Assembly (NCBI GenBank): GCA_905188085.1
Contig: CAJJKN010000007.1
Location: 1 to 64,000 of the forward strand
Length of the DNA: 64,000 nucleotides
Source of the DNA: an uncultured Bacillota bacterium
GTDB taxonomy: Bacteria; Bacillota; Clostridia; Christensenellales; QAND01
Direction of reading: 5' to 3'
A program made the position numbers and the translations under genes. Below the pieces are notes generated by a model. It searched no databases. It worked only from the letters and a program-made list of their open reading frames with translations, and was not told the DNA's origin. Shown one piece after another: positions 49,111-57,957 of the stretch; the first letter of the stretch is position 1, and every line of letters starts with the position of its first letter.

Positions 49111-52100
49111 TTAGCCTAATTCGCCGTCATCCCAGCTGATATAGGCCTTTTGGCCGTTGTATTCTACCAAATACCAGCCTTCTTCTTCCCCGAGATAGCG
49201 ATAGGTTTCTCCCTCGTGCACCGTACCAATTTGACCTGCCTGCACCGCAGCGGATTTTCTGATCGCCGCCGTTTGGCTTGCTACCTTCACATAACCCAGA
49301 TCCTCTTCGCCGGCCGGTTGTTGGGTTTGCACAGGTAGCTGCCGCGCCATACGGAACAGCGCTCTTTGCGTGGAGGTTTTCGTGTCTGTTATCTCAATAT
49401 ATTTGCTTGCCACATAGCCCAGTTTCCCGTTGTAATCAATCGCGATCCACGTCGGATATTTTTCATCCAGGGTATCGGTCTGCGCCAACACGCGCACGGT
49501 CTGGCCCTTTTTCAGCTTGCCAAGGCTGGGCAATTCCACGCTCGCGCCGGCCCTGACGTTCACATTCGTGGCCGTCATCGTCCCCGTCTTGTTATAATCA
49601 TACGCCACCGGCACGGAAATTTTGGATGTGCTCTTGTTGCCGGCTCTGTCTTCCGCTGTCACTTCTATGACATACGTTCCCTTGGCGTTTAAGTAATTTA
49701 CCAACGCAATGTCCAGGGTGAAACAGTCGTCTTCCGGCAGTTTTCCAAAGCCATAGTTAATCGGCGCATCCAATGCAACCGCCGGGCTCAACACCTCGGC
49801 GGACGCAATGTAAATGTCCTCCGTCTCCAGCCGCAGCGCAATATGATCTTCCGTCACCGGGCTGCCGTTTGTCACCGTGCAGATCACCTGCGGCGGCGTT
49901 GTGTCTTTGCCGGCAATCTCGGTCTTAAACGTCTTTCCGACCCAGCCTTTGTTTCCGGCCTTGTCCACAGGATATACCCGCACATAGTAATAATCCCCGG
50001 TCTGGTTCTTATGCTCCGCCGTGCTGATATCCACACTATACGCCCCGTTGCCTTCATCCTTGGCCATATAGTATTTCAAATCGTCCTGCCCGTTTTCGCC
50101 GTTCCATACCGCCATCTGCACATAGTCCATCCCGCTGCCGCTGTCCGTTACCCCGGTAATTCTCAGCGTAAAGTGTTCGGAGTCTATCGTGTCTTTTCCG
50201 TTGGCTTTCAGATTTTCCGCCGATGCCTCAGGCGGCGTAACATCGCCGGTAATCTCCGCTGCCTGGTTGATCAGCACCACCGTCGATTTATTCCCCGCAT
50301 AGTCCTCGGCGTACATCCGCACATAATACCAGCCCAGCTGGTTTTTATGGTCAGACGCTTTTACCGTCATGCTGTAATAGCCGTTGCCTTCGTTTACCAC
50401 CGGGCACGCCGCCAAATCGTCCTGCCCGCCTACCGATGCGCACCATACCAGGCTCGTTACGCTCTTTACCCCGCTTTGCGCGTCTGTGATCTTCGCCCGC
50501 ACGGTAAATTCGCTTTCCGCCTTTTGCGGCGTCACCGTAATTTCGCTGCCCACCGGCGGCGTTGTGTCTTTGCCGGCAATCTCGGTCTTAAACGACTTTC
50601 CGACCCAGCCCTTGTTTCCGGCCTTGTCCACAGGATATACCCGCACATAGTAATAATCCCCGGTCTGGTTCTTATGCTCCGCCGTGCTGATATCCACACT
50701 ATACGCCCCGTTGCCTTCATCCTTGGCCATATAGTATTTCAAATCGTCCTGCCCGTTTTCGCCGTTCCATACCGCCATCTGCACATAGTCCATCCCGCTG
50801 CCGCTGTCCGTTACCCCGGTAATTCTCAGCGTAAAGTGTTCGGAGTCTATCGTGTCTTTTCCGTTGGCTTTCAGATTTTCCGCCGATGCCTCAGGCGGCG
50901 TAACATCGCCGGTAATCTCCGCTGCCTGGTTGATCAGCACCACCGTCGATTTATTCCCCGCATAGTCCTCGGCGTACATCCGCACATAATACCAGCCCAG
51001 CTGGTTTTTATGGTCAGACGCTTTTACCGTCATGCTGTAATAGCCGTTGCCTTCGTTTACCACCGGGCACGCCGCCAAATCGTCCTGCCCGCCTACCGAT
51101 GCGCACCATACCAGGCTCGTTACGCTCTTTACCCCGCTTTGCGCGTCTGTGATCTTCGCCCGCACGGTAAATTCGCTTTCCGCCTTTTGCGGCGTCACCG
51201 TAATTTCGCTGCCCACCGGCGGTGTGATATCAATATCGCTTTTAAACGACTTTTCAATCGTCTGTTGGTTTCCGGCTTTGTCCGTCAGCACCGCCTGCAC
51301 ATAATAGTAGTCTTCCACCTGGTTGTTGTGGTCAGCCGTGTTGATTTCCACGCTGTATGTGCCGCTGCCTTCGTCCTTGGCCGTGTAGATTTTTACATCA
51401 TCCTGGCCGTTTTCGCCGTTCCACACCACAAACTGCACGGATTCAATGCCGCTGCCGCTGTCCGTTACCCCAATCAATTTCAGGGTAAACTGCTTGGTGT
51501 CTATCGTGTCTTTTCCGTTGGCCGTCAGGTTTTCCGCCGATGCCGTGGGCGGCGTTGTATCCACCATCGTTCTAAACGATGTTCCGGCCCAGCCTTCGTT
51601 TCCGGCCTTGTCTACCGGATACGCCCGCACATAGTAAAAATCTCCGATCTGGTTTTTGTGGTTGGCCGTATCCACCTCTATGCTGTATGTGCCGTTGCCG
51701 TCGTCTTTGCCGTCATAATAGGTCAAATCGTCCTGGCCGTTTTCGCCGTTCCACACCGCAAACCGCACATGGTCTATGCCGCCGCTGTCCTTCACGCCCA
51801 CAGCCCGCACGGTAAATTTCTTGGTGTAGATCGGCTCGCCGCCGTCCACCGTCAAAGCTTCCACCGTGGGTGCCACAGTATCTATCTCCTCTGCGCCTGT
51901 GCCGGTGTCTACGGTTGTCAGCGTGGTTTTGTCAAAGTAAAATGCCAAAATCTGCTGATAGGTCTGCCCTTCGTTGGCGCGGGTCTGCGTGCCGCGCTGC
52001 GACATCCCCACGCCATGCCCCCAGCGCCGGGCGGTTAAGTTCCAGCCCACCGTGGTGCCGTTTTCTTTTACCGGCTCCACGCCGCGCATACGCAGACTTT

Positions 52101-53505
52101 CGTTTAAATAGTCGTGTTTATATGTATAGTTTCCGTTGCTCTTGTTCAGCAGCGTCAGCGTGCAGCTCAGTCTGTTTTTGGTAATCACGTTGCCGCTGTT
52201 GTTCAAATAGCGCACATTCAATACCGCCGTCGCTGTTGCATAACAGCGGCTGCCGGTGCCCGGCCACTGTTCTGTGCCGTTTTCCAGGCTTTCCACGCTT
52301 ACCAGCTGCACATTGTTCTGGCTGGATACCACAGAAGACCCCAGCGCCTGATACGCCGCTTTTTGCAGCGCTTTCAGCTGCTCGGTACCATAGCTGTAAG
52401 GGAAATTACTCCCCGTGCTGCCGCCGCTTATCTTGTCGCAAAAGGTTTTGGAAATATAGGCTCTGGTACCGTTGTAGGTAATGATATACCAATCGCCCGT
52501 TTCCCCTACATACGGGTAGGCTGCCCCGCCGTTTACCGTGGCCAAAATCGAAGAAGAGGTGCCGGCCGCCGAACGAATCCTTACGTCCGTTCTTCTGCTT
52601 TGCACTTTTACAATTACGCCGCTGTCGCTCACCGTATCAATCTGCTTTGGAATATAAAGCACCTGGCTTTTGCTCGCCGTGTTTTTCACATCATACGGGT
52701 CGTCTTTTTGCGCCAGATAGGGATATTGCGCGTTTTTGCTGCTGCCGCCGCCAAACGCATTGCCCGGCAGCTCCGTTTGCCCGCCGTTGGAGGCGCCGAA
52801 AAACGTCACGCAGATTTTTCCGTTGTATGTAACAACCTGCCCTTTGGTTTCGTCTACGGCCTGTTTTACACGCGCATTGTCGCTATATCCGCTGTATACC
52901 TGATACGAAGCCGTATCCGTCACTTCATAATTCGGTTCGCTCGGCGCAAGCTGGTTGATGGCATAGCAGCGCGCCGCCACCGCCTGCGTTTTCAGCGCTT
53001 CTATATGCGAGCCCGCGCCGATTTCCGCGCCGATTACTCCATACAGATATTGCTCCATCGGCACACGGTTTACCACGTGCAGCTTGTCCACCAAATTTCC
53101 GTTGGTCTTAAATTTGTTTTTATAAAAAATAATGTCTCCCAGATATTTTCTGGAACTTGCCTTGTCCACCGTAATCAGATTGCCAAGGTCGGTATAACTG
53201 GCCGGTACAAAGGTACACTTTGTGCCGATGTCCGTCGTCACGCCGTCTTTTACCAGCTGCACCGTAGCGCCGTTGAGCTTTACGGTATATTTCCCCGCCG
53301 TCACTTTATAATCGGCCTTTTCCTTAATCGTGTACGAGCCCACCACCGTGATCGTGTGCGCCTCTGTGTTATGCGGGGTCGATAATAAAACCCGGATAAA
53401 CGAATAATCCGATGCAGCATATCCCACATCGGAAGGCATACAAATTGTCAATACCAATACAGCCAGCATACACAGGCTGATCCATGCGGATTTTATTTTC
53501 TTCAT
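49111..53505 (-). CDS. Giant SpoIID/LytB-domain protein with SH3 and GBS-Bsp-like repeats
   Basis: 1464 residues from the ATG at 53505 (SD AAGGGCGG). A signal peptide (about 1-30) leads to a SpoIID/LytB domain (about 45-530; VPMEQYLYGVIGAEI, LKTQAVAARCYAI, GHGVGMSQRGTQ). A bacterial SH3-like module (about 290-360, RRTDVRIRSAAGTSSSI) interrupts it. Then seven beta-rich repeats (about 540-1260) with the GBS-Bsp-like pattern VVWNGENGQDD, YSVDI, YYVRVYPVDKAGN, then two more SH3 modules at the C-terminus. SpoIID-type domains stimulate or act as lytic transglycosylases on peptidoglycan; the SH3 modules probably bind the wall. It may act in wall remodelling or spore formation. Confidence 0.85.
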   Translation of the reverse strand: MKKIKSAWISLCMLAVLVLTICMPSDVGYAASDYSFIRVLLSTPHNTEAHTITVVGSYTIKEKADYKVTAGKYTVKLNGATVQLVKDGVTTDIGTKCTFVPASYTDLGNLITVDKASSRKYLGDIIFYKNKFKTNGNLVDKLHVVNRVPMEQYLYGVIGAEIGAGSHIEALKTQAVAARCYAINQLAPSEPNYEVTDTASYQVYSGYSDNARVKQAVDETKGQVVTYNGKICVTFFGASNGGQTELPGNAFGGGSSKNAQYPYLAQKDDPYDVKNTASKSQVLYIPKQIDTVSDSGVIVKVQSRRTDVRIRSAAGTSSSILATVNGGAAYPYVGETGDWYIITYNGTRAYISKTFCDKISGGSTGSNFPYSYGTEQLKALQKAAYQALGSSVVSSQNNVQLVSVESLENGTEQWPGTGSRCYATATAVLNVRYLNNSGNVITKNRLSCTLTLLNKSNGNYTYKHDYLNESLRMRGVEPVKENGTTVGWNLTARRWGHGVGMSQRGTQTRANEGQTYQQILAFYFDKTTLTTVDTGTGAEEIDTVAPTVEALTVDGGEPIYTKKFTVRAVGVKDSGGIDHVRFAVWNGENGQDDLTYYDGKDDGNGTYSIEVDTANHKNQIGDFYYVRAYPVDKAGNEGWAGTSFRTMVDTTPPTASAENLTANGKDTIDTKQFTLKLIGVTDSGSGIESVQFVVWNGENGQDDVKIYTAKDEGSGTYSVEINTADHNNQVEDYYYVQAVLTDKAGNQQTIEKSFKSDIDITPPVGSEITVTPQKAESEFTVRAKITDAQSGVKSVTSLVWCASVGGQDDLAACPVVNEGNGYYSMTVKASDHKNQLGWYYVRMYAEDYAGNKSTVVLINQAAEITGDVTPPEASAENLKANGKDTIDSEHFTLRITGVTDSGSGMDYVQMAVWNGENGQDDLKYYMAKDEGNGAYSVDISTAEHKNQTGDYYYVRVYPVDKAGNKGWVGKSFKTEIAGKDTTPPVGSEITVTPQKAESEFTVRAKITDAQSGVKSVTSLVWCASVGGQDDLAACPVVNEGNGYYSMTVKASDHKNQLGWYYVRMYAEDYAGNKSTVVLINQAAEITGDVTPPEASAENLKANGKDTIDSEHFTLRITGVTDSGSGMDYVQMAVWNGENGQDDLKYYMAKDEGNGAYSVDISTAEHKNQTGDYYYVRVYPVDKAGNKGWVGKTFKTEIAGKDTTPPQVICTVTNGSPVTEDHIALRLETEDIYIASAEVLSPAVALDAPINYGFGKLPEDDCFTLDIALVNYLNAKGTYVIEVTAEDRAGNKSTSKISVPVAYDYNKTGTMTATNVNVRAGASVELPSLGKLKKGQTVRVLAQTDTLDEKYPTWIAIDYNGKLGYVASKYIEITDTKTSTQRALFRMARQLPVQTQQPAGEEDLGYVKVASQTAAIRKSAAVQAGQIGTVHEGETYRYLGEEEGWYLVEYNGQKAYISWDDGELG
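49892..51217. repeat. Two near-identical 663-bp tandem repeats inside the SpoIID-domain gene
   Basis: Copies 49892-50554 and 50555-51217 are 663 bases each (221 codons, in frame) and almost identical: I saw only a few differences, for example AACGTCTTTCC versus AACGACTTTCC. Each encodes one DTTPPVGSEITVTP-type and one DVTPPEASAENLKANG-type repeat. The near identity shows a recent duplication. Confidence 0.95.
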
Positions 53506-53548
53506 ACGGCTTCCGCCCTTTCTTTTCTGGTATGGCAAATTCTTTTGA

Positions 53549-53577
53549 ATTATATCTTAACTGTAATATATTTGTAA
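53549..53577 (-). promoter_or_regulatory. Promoter for the SpoIID-domain gene
   Basis: TTACAA (53572-53577), a 17-base spacer and TATAAT (53549-53554) on the minus strand. A TTGACA at 53583-53588 with a TACAGT 17 bases on offers an overlapping alternative. Confidence 0.65.
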
Positions 53578-53639
53578 CAAATTGTCAATTTATTTTATCA
53601 TTTCCCTCTTTTTGACAATTTTATCCCGGATTGCCAAAG

Positions 53640-53672
53640 GCTGATGACGCTCACTCGGAGAGCGTCATCAGC
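53640..53672 (-). terminator. Perfect 13-bp stem-loop at the end of the SCIFF maturase gene
   Basis: GCTGATGACGCTC (53640-53652) pairs exactly with GAGCGTCATCAGC (53660-53672), loop of seven containing part of the stop codon. No clear U run follows on the minus strand, so it may be a terminator of weak type or a 3' end stabiliser. Confidence 0.6.
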
Positions 53673-54991
53673 GCCAGCGCGCATTCGGTACGTTTTTTCA
53701 ACAGCCGGCATTCCTGCGGGTTGGGCGACAAAATGCTGCCGCTGTATGCTTCCGCATTGGCCGCGCAGCCGCCCGCGCATAGGTATTGCGCCCAGCATTG
53801 GCTGCATGCCTGCTTTTTACCCACGTGGTTATCCAAAAAGCGGTCTCGTACGCTTTCATCCAGCTGTTCATCATCCAAATTTCCGATGCGGTAAGTCGGC
53901 CGGCCCACAAACTGATGGCAAGGATATAAATCCCCTTCCGGCGTTACCGCCATATATTCCCGGCCCGCGCCGCAGCCGGACAGCCGCTTGCGCAAGCACG
54001 GCCCGCCGGACAGGTCTATCATAAAATGGAAAAAGTTATACGGCCGGCCGTCTTTTTTCCGGCGGTATACGTTTTTCATCAGCCGTTCATATTCCTTTTC
54101 AATCGCCGGCAGATCCTCTTCCAAAATGGCCAGCGGATGTCCTTTTTCCAGCACTACCGGCTCGATGGAAATATGTTCAAAGCCCGCGTCAAACAGCGCT
54201 TCGGCATCCTCTGCAAAATCCAGGTTGCGCTTGGTAAACGTGCCCCTTGCATAGTAGTCTTTATCCTGCCGGTTGGCCACCAGCCGCCGCGCGTTTGCCA
54301 CCGCCCTGTCATACGATCCGCCGCCGCCGTGCACGGGGCGCACCGCGTCATGCACCTGTTTTCGTCCATCCAAAGACAGCACCACATTGTGCATTTCGCG
54401 ATCGCAAAATTCCGGCGCGTCCTCCGGCACATCATAGCAGTTTGTCGTAATGGTAAAGCGAAATTTTTTATCGTGCGTTTTTTCCAGTTCACGCCCATAG
54501 GCCACAATGCGTTTCACTACATCAAAATTCATCATGGGCTCGCCGCCGAAAAAGTCCACTTCCAGATTTTTCCGCTGCCCGCTGTGCGCCACCAAAAAAT
54601 CCAGCGCTTTTTTGCCCACTTCATACGGCATCAAACACCGCGTGCCGTCAAACCCGCCGGTAGAGGCAAAGCAATAGCCGCAGCGCAAATTGCAGTCATG
54701 CGCCACATGCAAACACATCGCCTTTACAATGCCGTTGTCGTCTATGGTCTGTTCGTTATCGTCCATCGGGGTAAACAGTTCGCCCTTTTCCTTGAGCGCC
54801 TGCACCTCCGTATAGCATTCTTCGACCTCCTGAGCAGGATACTCCTCTGCCAGAGCCTGAACCATCTGCTCCAAAGAATGCGTTTCATACAAAGAGACGA
54901 CCTTGTACGCAAGGTCGTCTAAATGATGGAGCGCGCCGCTCCCCACATCCAACGCCAGGCGCTGCCCGGCGCATGTAAACGTATGAACCAT
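53651..54991 (-). CDS. scfB: Radical SAM SCIFF maturase (ranthipeptide thioether synthase)
   Basis: 446 residues. Precursor-recognition region (1-95), radical SAM cluster CNLRCGYC (near 105-112), and a C-terminal SPASM region with many Cys (CLRKRLSGCGAGR, DLYPCHQF, CSQCWAQYLCAGGC). The family forms thioether links from Cys to other residues in the SCIFF peptide. The ATG overlaps the precursor stop by one base (TAATG), so the two are coupled. Confidence 0.95.
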   Translation of the reverse strand: MVHTFTCAGQRLALDVGSGALHHLDDLAYKVVSLYETHSLEQMVQALAEEYPAQEVEECYTEVQALKEKGELFTPMDDNEQTIDDNGIVKAMCLHVAHDCNLRCGYCFASTGGFDGTRCLMPYEVGKKALDFLVAHSGQRKNLEVDFFGGEPMMNFDVVKRIVAYGRELEKTHDKKFRFTITTNCYDVPEDAPEFCDREMHNVVLSLDGRKQVHDAVRPVHGGGGSYDRAVANARRLVANRQDKDYYARGTFTKRNLDFAEDAEALFDAGFEHISIEPVVLEKGHPLAILEEDLPAIEKEYERLMKNVYRRKKDGRPYNFFHFMIDLSGGPCLRKRLSGCGAGREYMAVTPEGDLYPCHQFVGRPTYRIGNLDDEQLDESVRDRFLDNHVGKKQACSQCWAQYLCAGGCAANAEAYSGSILSPNPQECRLLKKRTECALALMTLSE

Positions 54992-55164
54992 TAGTCTCTG
55001 TTTTTCTCCGGGCGGAAAACTTTGGTTTCACGGCTCTGGCAAGATTGGTTTGCCACGGTGCAAGAGGTTTTGCACGCGCTCTGGCAGCTTGTCTGACATT
55101 CGCCGCAGCCGGTATGCGCTCCTTTACGGATGTTGGCGCCCGCCACAGTTTGGATATGTTTCAT
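54991..55164 (-). CDS. scfA: SCIFF six-cysteine ranthipeptide precursor
   Basis: 57 residues from the ATG at 55164 (SD GGGAGGA). Leader MKHIQTVAGANIRKGAHTG and a core with six Cys: CGECQTSCQSACKTSCT, VANQSCQ, the defining SCIFF pattern found in almost all Clostridia. A conserved GAHTGCGECQ marks the leader-core border. The peptide is thioether-linked by the adjacent enzyme; proposed roles include quorum-related signalling. Its tail carries ten extra polar residues (ETKVFRPEKNRD). Confidence 0.96.
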   Translation of the reverse strand: MKHIQTVAGANIRKGAHTGCGECQTSCQSACKTSCTVANQSCQSRETKVFRPEKNRD

Positions 55165-55208
55165 GTTTGGTTCCTCCCATCGTATATTCGTCAAAACTTA
55201 CTCTTTTA

Positions 55209-55237
55209 TTTATACTTCATCCCCCTGTAAAAATCAA
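55209..55237 (-). promoter_or_regulatory. Promoter for the SCIFF operon
   Basis: TTGATT (55232-55237), 17-base spacer, TATAAA (55209-55214) on the minus strand, about 45 bases before the precursor start. Confidence 0.65.
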
Positions 55238-55325
55238 GTCCCGGCGTATGATTTTCCGCGCATGCAAGTTTTCCCTTTCTTTCGGGCACACTATTGGCGC
55301 TCATCTTAATCAAAAGGAGACCTTT

Positions 55326-56678
55326 ATGCATACCACCGCCACCCAAAAGCTGGCCCATCAAGCCGTGCCCTCTTTAATTTTGCAGCTTTCCCTGCCTGCC
55401 ATTTTGGGCATGCTGGTCAGCTCATTATACAATCTATCCGATACGTTTTTTGCCGCCCGCCTCGGCGTCAGCCAGGTGGGGGCCGTGGGCATCGTCATGC
55501 CCATCATGACGTTTATCCAGGCCGTCGGGATGACCTTTGGCATGGGCGCCGGCAGCCGCATTTCCTATTTAATGGGGCGGGGCGATCGGGAAAACGCCGC
55601 CCGGGCCGGCGCCTGGGCCCTGGTGCTTTCCGCGTTTTCCGGCGTGGTTTTGCTAATTTGCGGGCTGTGCTTTCTTTCGCCCGTGCTGCGCGTTTTGGGC
55701 GTCACGGACACCATCTTCCCCTATGCCAAAGAATATGCGTTTGTGCTTTTGCTCTCCGCCCCGCTGCAAACCGGCGGTTTTGTGCTCAACAACACCCTGC
55801 GCAGCCAGGGCAACGCCGTGCGCGCCATGTTGGGCGTCATTTTGGGCAGCGTTGTCAACGTCGGACTCGATCCTCTGTTTATGTTTGTCTTCGGCTGGGG
55901 CATGCGGGGCGCAGCCTTGGCCACCGCGGCCGGGCAAACGCTCAGCTGCCTGTTTTTGTTTTTTCAATATCAGCACAAAAAAAGCCCGCTCCGGTTCCGC
56001 TTCTCCCTGCTCCGGTGGGATCCTGCTCTGCTTTTGGCCATGGGCAAAGTGGGCCTTCCCACCTTTTTGCGCCAGGGCAGCACCATGCTGGCCACCATCT
56101 TATTAAACCGCGCCTGCCTTCCCTATGGAGATTCGGTCATTGCCGTTGTCTCCATCGTTTCGCGCATTTTATGGTTCTTAACCTCCGTGCTCATCGGCTT
56201 CGGCCAGGGCTTGCAGCCGCTGGTCGGCTACAGCTTTGGCGCCAAACACCTGCGGCGCATGCTCGCCTCTTATCGCTGGGCGCTGGTTTATGCCATAGGC
56301 TTTTCCCTTATTGCTGCGGCCGCCTGCTTTTTCTTTTCCGAAACTCTGCTTGTCTGGTTTTTGGCGCCGGAAGGTGCGCAGCGCGCCATGGGACTGTTGT
56401 GTTTTCGTTCTCAGCTAATCACCCTGCCCACCCAGGCGTTTGTCATTGTCTCCAATATGCTCATGCAGGCCACCGGCCGCGCCTTTTCCGCTTCGCTGTT
56501 GGCCGTAAGCCGGCAGGGCCTGTGCTTTGTGCCGCTGATTTTGCTGCTCCCCCGGCTCTTTGGCCCCACCGGTCTTTTGCTCACCCCCGCCGCCGCGGAC
56601 GCCGCCACCTTTATTTTATCGCTATTGCTTACGTTTTTCGTCGTCCGCCGATACCGGCGCATGGCCTCCGCACAATAA
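55326..56678 (+). CDS. MATE family efflux transporter
   Basis: 450 residues with 12 predicted transmembrane helices in two halves. N-terminal QLSLPAILGMLVSSLYNLSDTFFAARLG matches the MatE domain (split near 15-45); MTFGMGAGSRISYLMGRGD follows. It exports drugs or metabolites by Na+ or H+ antiport; the substrate is not predictable. SD AAAAGGAG at the ATG 55326. It is divergent from the SCIFF operon. Confidence 0.93.
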   Translation: MHTTATQKLAHQAVPSLILQLSLPAILGMLVSSLYNLSDTFFAARLGVSQVGAVGIVMPIMTFIQAVGMTFGMGAGSRISYLMGRGDRENAARAGAWALVLSAFSGVVLLICGLCFLSPVLRVLGVTDTIFPYAKEYAFVLLLSAPLQTGGFVLNNTLRSQGNAVRAMLGVILGSVVNVGLDPLFMFVFGWGMRGAALATAAGQTLSCLFLFFQYQHKKSPLRFRFSLLRWDPALLLAMGKVGLPTFLRQGSTMLATILLNRACLPYGDSVIAVVSIVSRILWFLTSVLIGFGQGLQPLVGYSFGAKHLRRMLASYRWALVYAIGFSLIAAAACFFFSETLLVWFLAPEGAQRAMGLLCFRSQLITLPTQAFVIVSNMLMQATGRAFSASLLAVSRQGLCFVPLILLLPRLFGPTGLLLTPAAADAATFILSLLLTFFVVRRYRRMASAQ

Positions 56679-56702
56679 AAAACCGCCCCAAGGCGGTTTT
56701 TC
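56676..56702. terminator. Bidirectional terminator between the MATE and MBL-fold genes
   Basis: AAAACCGCC (56679-56687) pairs with GGCGGTTTT (56692-56700), loop CCAA, A and T runs on both sides. Confidence 0.9.
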
Positions 56703-56722
56703 TCTTTTATATAGCGTGGCCG

Positions 56723-57574
56723 TTATGCCTTTCGGCCGGAAACAAACAGCTTAAACAGCTGATAATACACTTTGCGGTTGCCCACGCGCCAGATATATTT
56801 GGCGTTATCGTCCCCGCGTTCAATCATTTCATCAAAAATCGGCTGCACGGTTTCCTCCGTATAGGGCATGGCCACCCGGCCCTGCTCTTTCATTTCCTTA
56901 TATACGGCGTGCATCGCGCGCAAAAACTTGAGCTGGTCCTCCAAACACAGCGTTTCCATCGCTTCCCCGTGGCCGCGCAAAAGCGTAACCTGCTCTCTGC
57001 GCTGCAACACGCCCAGCCGTTCCTCCCAGCCGGAAAGGTCGCAATCCTTAAAATACATCTCGTTGGGCAGCACCACCACATCCCCGGTAAACAGCGCCTG
57101 CTCCTGTTCCAAATACAGCATCATATCCCAGGGCGAATGCGCGGTGATGGGCAGCTTTTCCAATTGCAAAATCGTCTTGTCGATTTCCGTTTTCTCTACG
57201 CCTTCCACCTCTGTCAACTGCTTTGGCACCTGCATCCCCTGATTGGCAATTTCCGCCGCCGCGCCCTTGCCGGCATACACGGGAATCTGCCCCGTTTTAT
57301 CCAGCAGCGCATCCAGCCCCCAAACATGGTCCGGATGCGGATGCGTCAGCACCAGCGCGCAGATCGGCCGGTCAAACAGCGCTTTGCATTCCTGCACCAT
57401 CTCTTCCGAAGCCTCCACGCTGGGCGCGTCAATGGCTACTACGCCGTTTTCCGTTACCACATAGCCGCCGTTGCATTGCCTGCGCAGGTTTAAGTCCCCC
57501 TGCCTGAAATACAGCCGATCGCTGATTTTTTCTATCGTTACCCGGTTTCCGGTATACACCAAAGGAAATTGCAT
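56723..57574 (-). CDS. Metallo-beta-lactamase-fold hydrolase
   Basis: 283 residues. Zinc-site motif LTHPHPDHVWGLD (near 98-110), HSPWDMMLYLEQEQALFTGDVV (near 150-170) with the bridging Asp, and a C-terminal LLRGHGEAMETL His. Glyoxalase II-like or quorum-quenching activities share this fold; the substrate is unknown. SD GGGAGGA. Confidence 0.88.
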   Translation of the reverse strand: MQFPLVYTGNRVTIEKISDRLYFRQGDLNLRRQCNGGYVVTENGVVAIDAPSVEASEEMVQECKALFDRPICALVLTHPHPDHVWGLDALLDKTGQIPVYAGKGAAAEIANQGMQVPKQLTEVEGVEKTEIDKTILQLEKLPITAHSPWDMMLYLEQEQALFTGDVVVLPNEMYFKDCDLSGWEERLGVLQRREQVTLLRGHGEAMETLCLEDQLKFLRAMHAVYKEMKEQGRVAMPYTEETVQPIFDEMIERGDDNAKYIWRVGNRKVYYQLFKLFVSGRKA

Positions 57575-57617
57575 GCCCGTTCCTCCCAGCTTGCTTTGTC
57601 ATTTTTTCTGTTTTACT

Positions 57618-57646
57618 ATAATAGCAATCAAATCCCGTCCCTGCAA
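57618..57646 (-). promoter_or_regulatory. Promoter for the MBL-fold gene
   Basis: TTGCAG (57641-57646), 17-base spacer, TATTAT (57618-57623) on the minus strand. A TATAAT reading the other way overlaps it and may serve the DUF1653 gene. Confidence 0.6.
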
Positions 57647-57669
57647 CATTCTGTTTTTGGAGGTCTGTT

Positions 57670-57885
57670 ATGTTACAGCTAGGCAAATATCGTCATTTTA
57701 AGGGCAAAGAATATCAGGTGTTGTGCGTGGCCACGCACAGCGAAACGTTGGAAAAATATGTTGTATACCGTGCGCTGTACGGAGAATGCGGCGTTTGGGT
57801 TCGCCCGCTTTCTATGTTTACAGAGTCCGTCACCCGCGACGGCAAAACTCAGCCCCGCTTTGCCTATCTGGGGCCGATGGATTGA
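57670..57885 (+). CDS. DUF1653 domain protein
   Basis: 71 residues, the whole family length. GKYRHFKGKEYQVLCVATHSETLEKYVVYRALYG (split in two strands) and WVRPLSMFTESVTRDGK match DUF1653, a small beta-barrel of unknown function. SD GGAGG about seven bases upstream. Confidence 0.9.
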   Translation: MLQLGKYRHFKGKEYQVLCVATHSETLEKYVVYRALYGECGVWVRPLSMFTESVTRDGKTQPRFAYLGPMD

Positions 57886-57927
57886 ATTTTCCCTCCGTTC
57901 TTTTAGGCTCTACCATCTTTGCACAAA

Positions 57928-57957
57928 GAAAAAAGGCCCTATAGGGCCCTTTTTTAT
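57928..57957. terminator. Bidirectional terminator between DUF1653 and ABC permease
   Basis: AAAAAAGGCCC pairs with GGGCCCTTTTTT (one bulged C) around TATA at about 57928-57956, with A and T runs on either side. It ends at the permease stop codon. Confidence 0.8.

Noticed and set aside
49843..52038. A 731-codon open frame on the plus strand
   Set aside because: It is antisense to the repeat region of the SpoIID-domain gene, has a repetitive His/Arg/Val-rich composition and no SD or domain; the sense frame is clearly coding.
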